Positions 26,157 to 34,159 of a DNA stretch of 64,000 nucleotides are shown piece by piece (the stretch's first letter is position 1; each line of letters begins with the position of its first letter). The position numbers and the translations under genes are program-made. The stretch lies in the NCBI GenBank assembly GCA_016874005.1, contig VGVQ01000009.1:1-64000 (forward strand), in the 5' to 3' direction. The DNA is from Gemmatimonadota bacterium. Lineage in GTDB: Bacteria; Gemmatimonadota; Gemmatimonadetes; Gemmatimonadales; GWC2-71-9. The notes under the pieces were generated by a model. It made no database searches. It saw nothing but the letters and a program-made list of their open reading frames with translations, and was not told where the DNA came from.

Positions 26157-26177
26157 CCGATAACTCATTGCCGATAA
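26157..26177. repeat. Direct repeat in the sigma / M16 divergent gap
   Basis: CCGATAA occurs at 26157-26163 and again at 26171-26177, 14 bases apart, in the A+T-rich centre of the 130-base gap. Just before the first copy is GGGAACC (26152-26158), which resembles an ECF -35 element reading toward the peptidase operon. No matching -10 at normal spacing is clear. This could be the regulatory core for both transcripts. Confidence 0.35.
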
Positions 26178-26242
26178 ATACCTTAACCATCTGACCACCG
26201 GTAGCCGGTATAGATTCCGGGTCCCTCGTCCCGCGGACGGTC

Positions 26243-27583
26243 ATGCGCTCGTCGTCGTTGCTGCTCTCGTTCTGGCTCACCCCGATCGGCCTCGCGGCAC
26301 AGGGGCTCCCCCGTATTGCCATCGAGCAATACCGCTTGGATAATGGCCTCGCTGTCGTCCTCGCCCCGGACCGAAGCACCCAAGTCGTCACGGTCAACGT
26401 CTGGTACGACGTTGGGTCCCGCAATGAAGTGCGCGGCCGGACCGGATTCGCCCACCTGTTCGAGCACATGATGTTTCAGGGTTCGGCCAACGTGAAGAAA
26501 GGTGACCACTTCGCGCTGATCGAGCGGGCGGGCGGCGAGTCCAACGCCAGCACGGCCGAAGACCGGACCAACTATTTCGCGATGCTCCCGAGCAACCGGC
26601 TGAACCTCGGGCTGTGGCTCGAGGCCGATCGGATGCGGGCGCTCGCGGTGACCGCGGAGAACCTCGACAACCAACGAGAAGCCGTGAAGGAGGAACGGCG
26701 GCTCCGGGTGGACAATCAACCGTATACGGCCGTGATCTTCGAGGGACTCTACGGCCTCGAGGACAGCACCCGCTGCTTCCCTTACTCGCATTCCGTCATC
26801 GGCTCGATGGACGATCTCAACGCCGCCAAGGTCGAGGATGTCCAAGCGTTCTTCGACCTGTACTACGCGCCGAACAACGCCTCGCTCGTCGTCGCCGGCG
26901 ATTTCGACCCCACCGAGGCCAAACGGATGATCGGCGAGTACTTCGGCTCGATCCCGAGGGGCAAGTCGCCCCCGCCGGTTTCCTGCGACTTCCGATACGA
27001 CACTGGCTCGGTCCGGCGTTCCTGGCCCGACACGAAGGCCACCCTGCCAGCCACCTTTCAGGTCTATCGGGTGCCGCCGTATGACCACGCCGACTATCCT
27101 GCCCTCTCGCTGCTTTCGACCATTCTGGGCCAAGGTGAAAGCTCTCGGCTCAACAAATCAGTGGTCCGGACCCAGCGGAAGGCCCAGTTTGCCTTCACCG
27201 GCCTGAATCTGGCCGGACCTCGCCGCGGACCAGGCACTTTTTTCGTCGCCGCGATCGCCAACCAGGGAATTGCGGTCGACTCGGTCGACGCCGCGGTGGC
27301 CGCTGAGATCGCCGTCCTTCACCGGACCGGCGTCACCCCGGCCGAGCTGGAGAAGGCCAAGAACGGCTACCTTGCTGCCAGGATCCAACAGCACCAGATC
27401 TCGTACTTCCTCGCCGAATCCATTCAGGAAGCTGCCCTTTTCCTGGGCGACCCGGCCGCCGTGAACACCGACCCTGAGCGCTATCTCGCGGTCACCGCGG
27501 CCGACATTCGACGGGTCGCGGCGAAGTACCTGACGCCGGCCAACGGCGGGACATTCATCGTGACACCCGGGAGCGGCCAGTGA
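26243..27583 (+). CDS. Secreted M16 zinc peptidase, catalytic type
   Basis: Signal peptide at residues 1-19, then an insulinase-family peptidase of 446 residues. The inverted zinc motif HLFEH is at residues 71-75 and the third ligand Glu is at about residue 150, so it should be active. The C-terminal half is the M16 inactive-fold repeat. Typical M16B enzymes work as heterodimers with a non-catalytic homologue, and the next gene is exactly that, overlapping by four bases (GTGA). Acts in the periplasm or outside the cell; substrate unknown. Confidence 0.93.
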   Translation: MRSSSLLLSFWLTPIGLAAQGLPRIAIEQYRLDNGLAVVLAPDRSTQVVTVNVWYDVGSRNEVRGRTGFAHLFEHMMFQGSANVKKGDHFALIERAGGESNASTAEDRTNYFAMLPSNRLNLGLWLEADRMRALAVTAENLDNQREAVKEERRLRVDNQPYTAVIFEGLYGLEDSTRCFPYSHSVIGSMDDLNAAKVEDVQAFFDLYYAPNNASLVVAGDFDPTEAKRMIGEYFGSIPRGKSPPPVSCDFRYDTGSVRRSWPDTKATLPATFQVYRVPPYDHADYPALSLLSTILGQGESSRLNKSVVRTQRKAQFAFTGLNLAGPRRGPGTFFVAAIANQGIAVDSVDAAVAAEIAVLHRTGVTPAELEKAKNGYLAARIQQHQISYFLAESIQEAALFLGDPAAVNTDPERYLAVTAADIRRVAAKYLTPANGGTFIVTPGSGQ

Positions 27584-29667
27584 ACCGACGGCGCCCCCGT
27601 TGCATCCGCTGGGCTCGATGGGCCGTCGTCGTCGTTGGAGCGAGCGTCCAAGCCCAAGAGCCGCGCCAGGCGCCGCCCGCGCCGGGGCCGTTGGTCCCCG
27701 CGGCACTGCCCCCGATCGCGGAGGCGGTCCTACCCAACGGGCTGCGGATCGTCGTCGTCGAAAATCGCCGCCACCCGATCTTGTCGCTCACCCTGGTGCT
27801 GCCGGCCGGCCGGGTCCTCGACCCGGCCGGCAAGGAAGGCCTCGCGTCCATGGTGGCGGGGCTCCTGACCAAGGGAGCCGGGGCCAGATCCGCCGATCAG
27901 ATCGCCGAGACGATCGAGCGGGTGGGCGGATCGCTCGGAGCCAATGCCGGAGCCGACTACTTCGCGGTGACTGCCACTGCGCTTTCCAAGGACCGAGCCT
28001 TGGCGTTCTCGCTGGTCGGCGATGCGGTCGCTCGCCCAATCTTCGCGGCGACCGAGATCGAGCTGCTTCGGACCCAAACCCTCTCCGCGCTCGAACTAGA
28101 GCGGTCTCAGCCTGACGCGTTGGCCGCTCGGCAGCTGGACCGAGTGCTCTACGGCAGTCACCCGTACGGCCGTCGAGCGACCCAGACCTCGGTCCAGCGG
28201 ATCAGTCGGACCGACCTGATCGGGTTTCACCGATCTCGGATCCGACCCCGAGGGGCACTTCTGGTCGTCGCGGGAGACATCACCCTGGCCGAGGTCCGCC
28301 GGCTGGCGACCCCGGCCTTCCGCGGTTGGCTCGGAACACCCATGCCCGCGCCCACGCTGCCGGCGCCACCGACTCGAACCAGGCCCGAGATCACCCTGGT
28401 GCACCGACCCGGCTCGGTGCAATCGAATCTGATCGTGGCAAACCTGACCTTCGGGCCGAACGACCCCCGCTATCACGCGGCCGTGGTGGTGAACAAACTG
28501 CTGGGCGAGGGCGCCGACTCCCGATTGTTCCAGGTCCTCCGCGAACAGAAGGGTTGGACCTATGGCGCCTACTCGTCGCTGACCCGACGGCGAGGTCTCG
28601 GGCGTTTCGAGGCGTCCACCGAAGTCCGGAGCGAGGTTACCGACTCGGCCCTCACCGAGATCCTGACCCAGCTGGGCACCATCCGATCCGTCCCGGTTTC
28701 CGGCGAGGAGTTGGAACGCGCGAAGGCCGCGATCGTTGGCTCCTACCCACTCACGGTTCAGACGGCGCAGCAAGTCGCCGACGCGGTGGCCGACGTCCGG
28801 CTCTACGCCTTGCCCCGTGACTACTTGGAGACCTATCGCGTCAAGATCGGCGCCGTTTCACCGGACGACTTCGTGGCCGCCGCCCAGGCAGCGATCCGGC
28901 CCGCGGAGGCGGCCATCGTGGTGGTTGGCGACGGTGGGAAGATCCTCGACGGCCTCAAGGGCATCGCCCCGGTCTCGATCGTCGATGGCGAAGGCGCCAG
29001 CCTTTCCGAAGCGGATCTCACGCTGACCGCTTCCGTGCTCCCGATCGACCCGGCCAAACTCCTGGCGACCCGGGACAGTTTTTCGGTCCGGGTCCAGGGA
29101 GCCCCATTTGGGGTGATCACCTCGAGTCTCACCCCGACCGATTCCGGCTACCGGTATACCGAGCACAGCGCCATCGGCGGCTTCGTCGAGCAAACCACCA
29201 TCCTCGATCTGGACCGAAGCGGCGGCATGGTTGCCGTGAAGCAGGACGGCAAGGCCCAGGGACAACCCACGACGATCGAGGTTCGCTACCGGGGCGGGCG
29301 AGCCACGGGCTCGGCGAATACCATCTCGCCGGAGGGACCCAAGGCCGTGACCGTCGACACCGTGGTCGCGGCCGGCACGATCGACGACAACGCGATCCAG
29401 GCGATCCTCCCTGCTCTTCCCTGGGCTCCCAACGCCAGCTGGTCGTTCAACGTATTCAGCGCGGGGCAAAACGAATCCCGGGTCACCTCGCTCAAGGTGC
29501 TGGGGACCGAAATGGTCAAGCTGGACAGGGGATCGATCGAGAGCTACAAAGTGGAATGGAGTGGCGGCTGGCAACCGGCGACGTTTTGGATTTCCGTAGC
29601 GATTCCCCACAAGCTGGTGAAGATCGGGATTGCCAATGCCCCGATCGAAATCGTTCGCGTCAAGTAA
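27580..29667 (+). CDS. Non-catalytic M16 subunit fused to a C-terminal beta domain
   Basis: Signal peptide ending near residue 24 (VQAQE). Residues 45-460 form an M16 peptidase homologue in which the zinc motif is replaced by SMVAG, so it cannot be catalytic itself; GWTYGAYSS is retained as in partner subunits of M16B dimers. Residues 470-695 are an extra beta-rich domain with repeated YRG and WSG stretches, somewhat like DUF3108-type periplasmic proteins; this likeness is by eye only. GTG start, coupled to the active subunit. Confidence 0.88.
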   Translation: MNRRRPRCIRWARWAVVVVGASVQAQEPRQAPPAPGPLVPAALPPIAEAVLPNGLRIVVVENRRHPILSLTLVLPAGRVLDPAGKEGLASMVAGLLTKGAGARSADQIAETIERVGGSLGANAGADYFAVTATALSKDRALAFSLVGDAVARPIFAATEIELLRTQTLSALELERSQPDALAARQLDRVLYGSHPYGRRATQTSVQRISRTDLIGFHRSRIRPRGALLVVAGDITLAEVRRLATPAFRGWLGTPMPAPTLPAPPTRTRPEITLVHRPGSVQSNLIVANLTFGPNDPRYHAAVVVNKLLGEGADSRLFQVLREQKGWTYGAYSSLTRRRGLGRFEASTEVRSEVTDSALTEILTQLGTIRSVPVSGEELERAKAAIVGSYPLTVQTAQQVADAVADVRLYALPRDYLETYRVKIGAVSPDDFVAAAQAAIRPAEAAIVVVGDGGKILDGLKGIAPVSIVDGEGASLSEADLTLTASVLPIDPAKLLATRDSFSVRVQGAPFGVITSSLTPTDSGYRYTEHSAIGGFVEQTTILDLDRSGGMVAVKQDGKAQGQPTTIEVRYRGGRATGSANTISPEGPKAVTVDTVVAAGTIDDNAIQAILPALPWAPNASWSFNVFSAGQNESRVTSLKVLGTEMVKLDRGSIESYKVEWSGGWQPATFWISVAIPHKLVKIGIANAPIEIVRVK

Positions 29668-29682
29668 CCTCCTGGAGATGGC

Positions 29683-31092
29683 ATGCATCGTTTCCTGACC
29701 CTGGCCCCGCTCGCGGCGGCATCCCTGCAGCTCGGATTCGACTCGGCGCCGCTCTCGGCGCAGGCGCCGCCCTCGGCGGAGCGCTTCACCGACACCCTGA
29801 GTTTCGCTCGACCGCAGTACCGATCGACCTATCAGCGCCGCCAGAATCCACCGGTCTTGATCCGGAACGCCACGGTGATGACCGCGACCGGTTCGGAATT
29901 CCGAGGCTCGATCCTGTTTCAGGACGGCAAGATCGTCGCTGTGGGGCCCGAGGTGGGCACCCCTCCCCCGGGAACCCAGGTCGTCGACGGCGCGGGCAAG
30001 TACGTCACCCCAGGACTGGTCGACACTCACAGCCACATCGGCGTCTACGCCGCGCCCGGGACCCAGGCCGAAAGCGATGGCAACGAAGCAACCAATCCGA
30101 ACACGGCCGAGGTGTGGGCCGAGCATTCGATCTGGCCCCATGACCCGCAGATCCCCCTCGCCATCGCGGGGGGCGTGACGGTCGCCCAGATCCTCCCGGG
30201 GTCCGCGAATTTGATCGGAGGACGATCGGCGGTCATCCGAATGGTGCCCGCTCGAACCGTGCAGGAGATGAAGTTCCCGGGCGCGCCGTACGGAGTGAAG
30301 ATGGCCTGCGGCGAGAACCCGAAGCGGGTCTACGCCAATCTGGGGCCATCGACTCGGATGGGCAACATGGCCGGCTACCGAGCCGCGTTCATCCAGGCGG
30401 AGCAATACCGCCAGCGGTGGGACAAGTGGAACACGGAACGCAAGGGCCAGCCACCCGCCCGGGACCTGCGGGCCGAGACTCTCGCCGGGGTCCTTCGAGG
30501 CGAGATCACGGTCCAGAATCACTGCTACCGGGCCGACGAGATGGCGCAGATGCTCGACCTGGCCACCGAATTCGGGTTCAAGATCCGGTCGTTCCATCAC
30601 GGCGTCGAGGCATACAAGATCGCCGATCTGTTGGCCAAAGCCGGGACCGCCGCGTCGATCTGGGCGGACTGGGGCGGGTTCAAGATGGAGGCCTACGATC
30701 AGATCCTCGAGAATCTGGCGCTGGTCACCAAAGCCGGCGCCGTCGGGGTTCTCCATACCGACAGCCCCGATGGCATTCAGCGGATGAACCAAGATGCCGC
30801 CAAAGCGATGTACGCCGGCACCCGGGCCGGGCTCGCGGTGACCCGGGACCAGGCGATCCGGTGGATCACGGCAAACCCGGCCTGGGCGTTAGGCATCGAC
30901 CACCTGACCGGGACCCTCGAGGTCGGCAAGATGGCCGACGTGGTGCTGTGGTCCGGCGACCCATTTTCGGTGTATTCCAAGGCCGAGAAAGTCTGGAACG
31001 AGGGATGGCTGGCATTCGACCGGCTCGACAAGACCCGTCAATACAAGACCGACTTCAACCTGGGCCACGGCGAGCCGGGGGTGGGCCGATGA
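29683..31092 (+). CDS. Secreted amidohydrolase, metal ligands intact
   Basis: Signal peptide at residues 1-26, then a metal-dependent TIM-barrel hydrolase like imidazolonepropionases and related exported amidohydrolases. Ligands visible are His116 and His118 (DTHSH), His280, His305 or His306 (FHHGVEAYK) and Asp360 (HTDSP). The C-terminal ALGIDHLTGTLEVGKMADVVLW returns to the small beta domain. 469 residues. Likely acts on cyclic amides or dipeptides made outside the cytoplasm; substrate unknown. It follows the M16 pair by 15 bases and overlaps the next gene by four. An octamer copy at 30887-30894 encodes Leu-Gly. Confidence 0.9.
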   Translation: MHRFLTLAPLAAASLQLGFDSAPLSAQAPPSAERFTDTLSFARPQYRSTYQRRQNPPVLIRNATVMTATGSEFRGSILFQDGKIVAVGPEVGTPPPGTQVVDGAGKYVTPGLVDTHSHIGVYAAPGTQAESDGNEATNPNTAEVWAEHSIWPHDPQIPLAIAGGVTVAQILPGSANLIGGRSAVIRMVPARTVQEMKFPGAPYGVKMACGENPKRVYANLGPSTRMGNMAGYRAAFIQAEQYRQRWDKWNTERKGQPPARDLRAETLAGVLRGEITVQNHCYRADEMAQMLDLATEFGFKIRSFHHGVEAYKIADLLAKAGTAASIWADWGGFKMEAYDQILENLALVTKAGAVGVLHTDSPDGIQRMNQDAAKAMYAGTRAGLAVTRDQAIRWITANPAWALGIDHLTGTLEVGKMADVVLWSGDPFSVYSKAEKVWNEGWLAFDRLDKTRQYKTDFNLGHGEPGVGR

Positions 31093-32375
31093 ACGCCCTG
31101 AGGCTCGAATCGAGGCCCGGCCCGGTCGCCGGGCGGGGGCGCTGGCAGGCGTTGGCAGTGGCCGGAATGGTCGTGCTGTGGTCCACCGCCGCGCAGGCCC
31201 AAACCGTTGCGATCACCGGTGGGAACGTCTTCCCGGTGTCCGGTCCCAAGATCGAAGGCGGCAACGTCATCATCACCGGTGGACGGGTGGTGGCGGTTGG
31301 CCGCAACGTCCCGGTCCCGGCCGGAGCCCGGGTGATCGACGCCACGGGAAAGTGGGTGACCCCCGGGTTGATCCATGCCAACGCCAGCGCCGGTGCTGGG
31401 GTCGGCGGTTTGGGCGGCTTGGGTGAAAGCCGGAAGCAGGGTGATATCAACCCGTCGTTCAATCTCACGGCGGGACTCGATCCTGAGGCGATCACGATCC
31501 CGGTGGTACGGACCGGCGGCGTGACCTCCGGGATCGTCGTCCCGGATGGGGGCCTCCTTGCGGGAGCCGCGGTGGCCCTCGACTACCACGGCGATCGGGC
31601 CGACCAGATGGCCATCCGGTCGGTGGCGCTGTCACTCAACCTCGGGGCTGGCAGCCGCGGCGCGGGCGGCGGGAGCCGAGCCGGGGCGATCGCGCGGCTC
31701 AAGCGGTTGATCGCGGATGCCGTCGAGTACGATCGGCGTCGATTGGAGTATCGCCGGGCCGCGACCCAAGCCTACTCGGCGCCGGTCGAGGAACTCGACG
31801 CCCTGCTCCCGGCGATTCGAGGACAGCTGCCCTTCTACGTCTCCGCCAATCGCAAGATGGACATCCAGAACGCGATTCGTCTGGCCGCCGAGCACCGGCT
31901 TCGCCTGGTCATTCTCGGCGGAGTCGAGGCCTGGAAGGTCGCAGCCGACCTTGCCCGCGCCGGGATCCCCGTCGCGCTGGAACCGAACAAAGACATCCCG
32001 GATTTCGAAGGACTCGGGGCGCGACTCGACAACATCGCCCTCCTCCGCGAGGCGGGAGTCAAGACCATCATCGCGCAAGGCGATCCTGGCGGCGAGCGGA
32101 GCCTTCGCTACGCGGCCGGCAATGCGGTGCGCAATGGGATCAGCTGGGACGACGCCCTGAAAAGCGTCACCCAGTGGCCGGCGGAGGCCTTCGGGCTGAC
32201 CGACTATGGGACCCTTGCCCCCGGCAAGGTCGCCAACGTCGTCATCTGGTCGGGCGATCCGTTCGAGTTCTCGTCAGCGGCGGAAACGGTCCTGATCCGA
32301 GGCGTCGAGACCTCGTTGCGAACGCGGGAGCACGAGTTGCGCGATCGCTATCGAACCCTTCCGCCACCTCGGTAG
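31089..32375 (+). CDS. Amidohydrolase homologue lacking metal ligands (pseudoenzyme)
   Basis: Signal peptide near residues 15-37 and the same fold as the preceding gene. Aligning by conserved blocks, the HxH motif has become IHANA (second His lost), the strand-5 His is replaced in VSANRK, and the strand-6 His is Gly in LGGVEAWK. Only an Asp in the strand-8 motif remains (GDPGG). It should therefore be inactive, as a partner or regulatory subunit. ATG 31089 overlaps the previous stop; a longer upstream frame is a shadow. A Gly-rich stretch occurs around residues 185-200. Confidence 0.87.
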   Translation: MNALRLESRPGPVAGRGRWQALAVAGMVVLWSTAAQAQTVAITGGNVFPVSGPKIEGGNVIITGGRVVAVGRNVPVPAGARVIDATGKWVTPGLIHANASAGAGVGGLGGLGESRKQGDINPSFNLTAGLDPEAITIPVVRTGGVTSGIVVPDGGLLAGAAVALDYHGDRADQMAIRSVALSLNLGAGSRGAGGGSRAGAIARLKRLIADAVEYDRRRLEYRRAATQAYSAPVEELDALLPAIRGQLPFYVSANRKMDIQNAIRLAAEHRLRLVILGGVEAWKVAADLARAGIPVALEPNKDIPDFEGLGARLDNIALLREAGVKTIIAQGDPGGERSLRYAAGNAVRNGISWDDALKSVTQWPAEAFGLTDYGTLAPGKVANVVIWSGDPFEFSSAAETVLIRGVETSLRTREHELRDRYRTLPPPR

Positions 32376-32386
32376 GCGTACCGGGA

Positions 32387-32950
32387 GTGGATCCGAACGG
32401 GCGAGCCGCGTCACTTGGCATCCGGCCAGCGAAGCCAAGGGACGCGGCCAGCATCGCCGCCATCATGGTGGCCAATTGGCGGGCCACCTACCGCCAACAG
32501 CTGTCGTCGGATTTCCTCGACGGCCTCAGCCAGGAGGTGGAGACGGCGAAATGGGTCGACCGAATCGGGCGGCCCGGGGTGTGCATCCTTGTTGCTCACC
32601 GCCGAGGGGACCGTCGGGTCGACGGGTTCGTTGCCTGCGGGCCGCCGTTCGACCGCGACCTCGATCACACCTCTACCTACCAGGTGTACAACCTCCACGT
32701 CAGCCCGGCCGCGCGAGGTCTTGGCTTGGGCAAGGCGCTCCTGAAAGCAGCCGCCCGTTTCGCGGCCGAGCGAGGGGCCAAGGACCTGTCCCTCTGGGTG
32801 GTTCCCGAAAACAACCATGCCCGCCGGTTCTACGAACAGGCGGGCATGCGGGCCGACGGCGCCCGGCAACGGGAACCGGTTGCCGTCGGGGAGTCCTTGG
32901 AAGAAGTCCGCTACCGGGGCGGCTTGGCCCCCATCATGGATTGGGACTGA
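32387..32950 (+). CDS. GNAT family N-acetyltransferase
   Basis: Acetyl-CoA-dependent acyltransferase of about 187 residues. The acetyl-CoA loop is VSPAARGLGLGKALL (R-G-x-G-x-G/A type), and NNHARRFYEQAGM is the usual motif B. The substrate is unknown. GTG 32387 is the first plausible start after the preceding stop at 32375, but its ribosome site is poor, so the start is uncertain. Its 3' end overlaps a convergent gene by 17 bases. Confidence 0.82.
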   Translation: MDPNGRAASLGIRPAKPRDAASIAAIMVANWRATYRQQLSSDFLDGLSQEVETAKWVDRIGRPGVCILVAHRRGDRRVDGFVACGPPFDRDLDHTSTYQVYNLHVSPAARGLGLGKALLKAAARFAAERGAKDLSLWVVPENNHARRFYEQAGMRADGARQREPVAVGESLEEVRYRGGLAPIMDWD

Positions 32951-33278
32951 CTTCCGCCTCGGCGGTATCCGCGGGCGGCGCAGGCTTCTCCTCGACGCGG
33001 ACGTCGTCCGCGCCCAAACCATCGATCTCTTTGTCGATCTTGGCGATCTTCGCGGCGATGTCGTCCATCTGAGCATAAAGGGCATCGACTTCGGCCGGGC
33101 TGACTTCACCGCCGCGATCCCGCCGATGGACCATCATGCCGAGCTTGTAGGCAACTTTGCTGCGAACCCCGATCAGACTGGATCGCTCGAGGTGCAGCTT
33201 GCTCGATTCGACGGCGTCTTTGACTCGATCGCCAATCTCGTCGAGCTCCGCGCGGACCCGGTCGAATAGGCTGGACAT
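32934..33278 (-). CDS. Small predicted coiled-coil protein of unknown function
   Basis: A 114-residue charged protein with heptad-like helices at residues 1-35 and 60-88 and a disordered Pro/Ala/Glu tail (EKPAPPADTAEAEV). No signal peptide or membrane segment. I do not recognise the family. A strong AAGGGAG site precedes the ATG. It lies behind the rpmA terminator, so it has its own promoter or depends on read-through, and it converges on the GNAT gene. Confidence 0.72.
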   Translation of the reverse strand: MSSLFDRVRAELDEIGDRVKDAVESSKLHLERSSLIGVRSKVAYKLGMMVHRRDRGGEVSPAEVDALYAQMDDIAAKIAKIDKEIDGLGADDVRVEEKPAPPADTAEAEVSPNP

Positions 33279-33333
33279 GTGGCTCCCTTGAAAAGGCGTG
33301 GTAGGGACGACGGGGAACTGCGCCCGCCGGTTT

Positions 33334-33367
33334 CAGAAAACAAAGGGCCGCCCGACCCGGGCGGCCC
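33334..33367 (-). terminator. Rho-independent terminator after rplU-rpmA
   Basis: A perfect 10-base-pair stem (33345-33354 with 33358-33367, 3-base loop) followed on the minus strand by the U-rich run TTTGTTTTCTG. It stands 22 bases after the rpmA stop and ends the ribosomal-protein transcript. Confidence 0.9.
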
Positions 33368-33389
33368 CTGAACAACGGTCTGCCGTCGA

Positions 33390-33656
33390 CTAGCTGGTGA
33401 CGGCCTGGGGATAAACCGAGACTTTCTGCCGTCCCCCCGACTTCCACTCGAACTTGACGACGCCGTCGGCAAGCGCAAACAGGGTATCGTCGTTGGCGCG
33501 GCGAACGTTGGTCCCCGCGTGGAACTTGGTGCCCCGCTGGCGGACGATGATGTTGCCAGCTATCACCCGCTCCCCCCCGAACCGCTTGACACCCAGATAT
33601 TGGGGATTGCTGTTGCGGCCGTTTTTCGACGAGCCGACGCCTTTCTTGTGTGCCAT
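33390..33656 (-). CDS. rpmA: 50S ribosomal protein L27
   Basis: Large-subunit protein whose N-terminus reaches the peptidyl-transferase centre. ATG 33656 begins [17 protein letters not shown], the family signature, and gives 88 residues; an in-frame start three codons earlier is unlikely. There is no N-terminal cleavage extension of the Firmicutes type. One base separates it from the rplU stop, the usual rplU-rpmA pair. Confidence 0.97.
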   Translation of the reverse strand: MAHKKGVGSSKNGRNSNPQYLGVKRFGGERVIAGNIIVRQRGTKFHAGTNVRRANDDTLFALADGVVKFEWKSGGRQKVSVYPQAVTS

Positions 33657-33657
33657 C

Positions 33658-33972
33658 TCAGCCACCCCTCACGTCGGTAATGCGGACTTCGGTGTATTTC
33701 TGCCGATGCCCGGTCTTGCGCCGGTAGTTCTTGCGGCGCTTGAACTTGAAAACGTAGATCTTGTCGCCCTTCTTCTGGGCAATGACCTCCGCCTCGACGG
33801 CGGCGTTGGCAACGAGCGGGGTACCAGCTTTGACGGTGGTCCCATCCGAGGTCAACAACACCTCGCCGAAGGTCACCTTGGTGCCGGCCTCTGCCTCCAT
33901 GAGCGGCAGCCGAAGGGTGTCACCCTTCGCAGCTTTGAACTGATGGCCCAGGGCCTTGAAGATCGCGTACAT
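33658..33972 (-). CDS. rplU: 50S ribosomal protein L21
   Basis: Early-binding large-subunit protein. ATG 33972 gives [14 protein letters not shown], the normal L21 N-terminus, and 104 residues; a second ATG one codon earlier is equally possible. The C-terminal [21 protein letters not shown] is the conserved rRNA-binding end. Confidence 0.97.
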   Translation of the reverse strand: MYAIFKALGHQFKAAKGDTLRLPLMEAEAGTKVTFGEVLLTSDGTTVKAGTPLVANAAVEAEVIAQKKGDKIYVFKFKRRKNYRRKTGHRQKYTEVRITDVRGG

Positions 33973-34001
33973 CATCCAACCCGGTGAATGGAAAGCCCGT
34001 A

Positions 34002-34030
34002 ATGATATACGGGACAAGAAGATGGCGCAA
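34002..34030 (-). promoter_or_regulatory. Candidate promoter of rplU-rpmA
   Basis: TATCAT (34002-34007, five of six matches to the -10 consensus) with TTGCGC (34025-34030) 17 bases upstream on the minus strand. Transcription would start near 33995, about 23 bases before rplU. Confidence 0.55.
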
Positions 34031-34118
34031 GGATCGCCGTCCGAACCCTAGGAACCGGTCAGACAGTCGGCCATCCAATCGCTGTCCCGCAATCCATTCC
34101 CCGACAACACGTTAACCA

Positions 34119-34144
34119 GGGTCACCTCGATTCGAGTGTCACCC
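34119..34144 (-). terminator. Imperfect hairpin after the RNase G gene
   Basis: Arms GGGT...CTCGA and TCGAG...ACCC form an interrupted stem 16 bases beyond the rng stop, before the rplU promoter. There is a short TTTT run between the stop and the stem rather than after it, so intrinsic termination is doubtful. Confidence 0.3.
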
Positions 34145-34159
34145 GACGGGGGAAAATGT

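Noticed and set aside
28858-30792. 644-codon minus-strand frame
   Set aside because: Antisense of the M16 subunit and amidohydrolase; no domain recognised.
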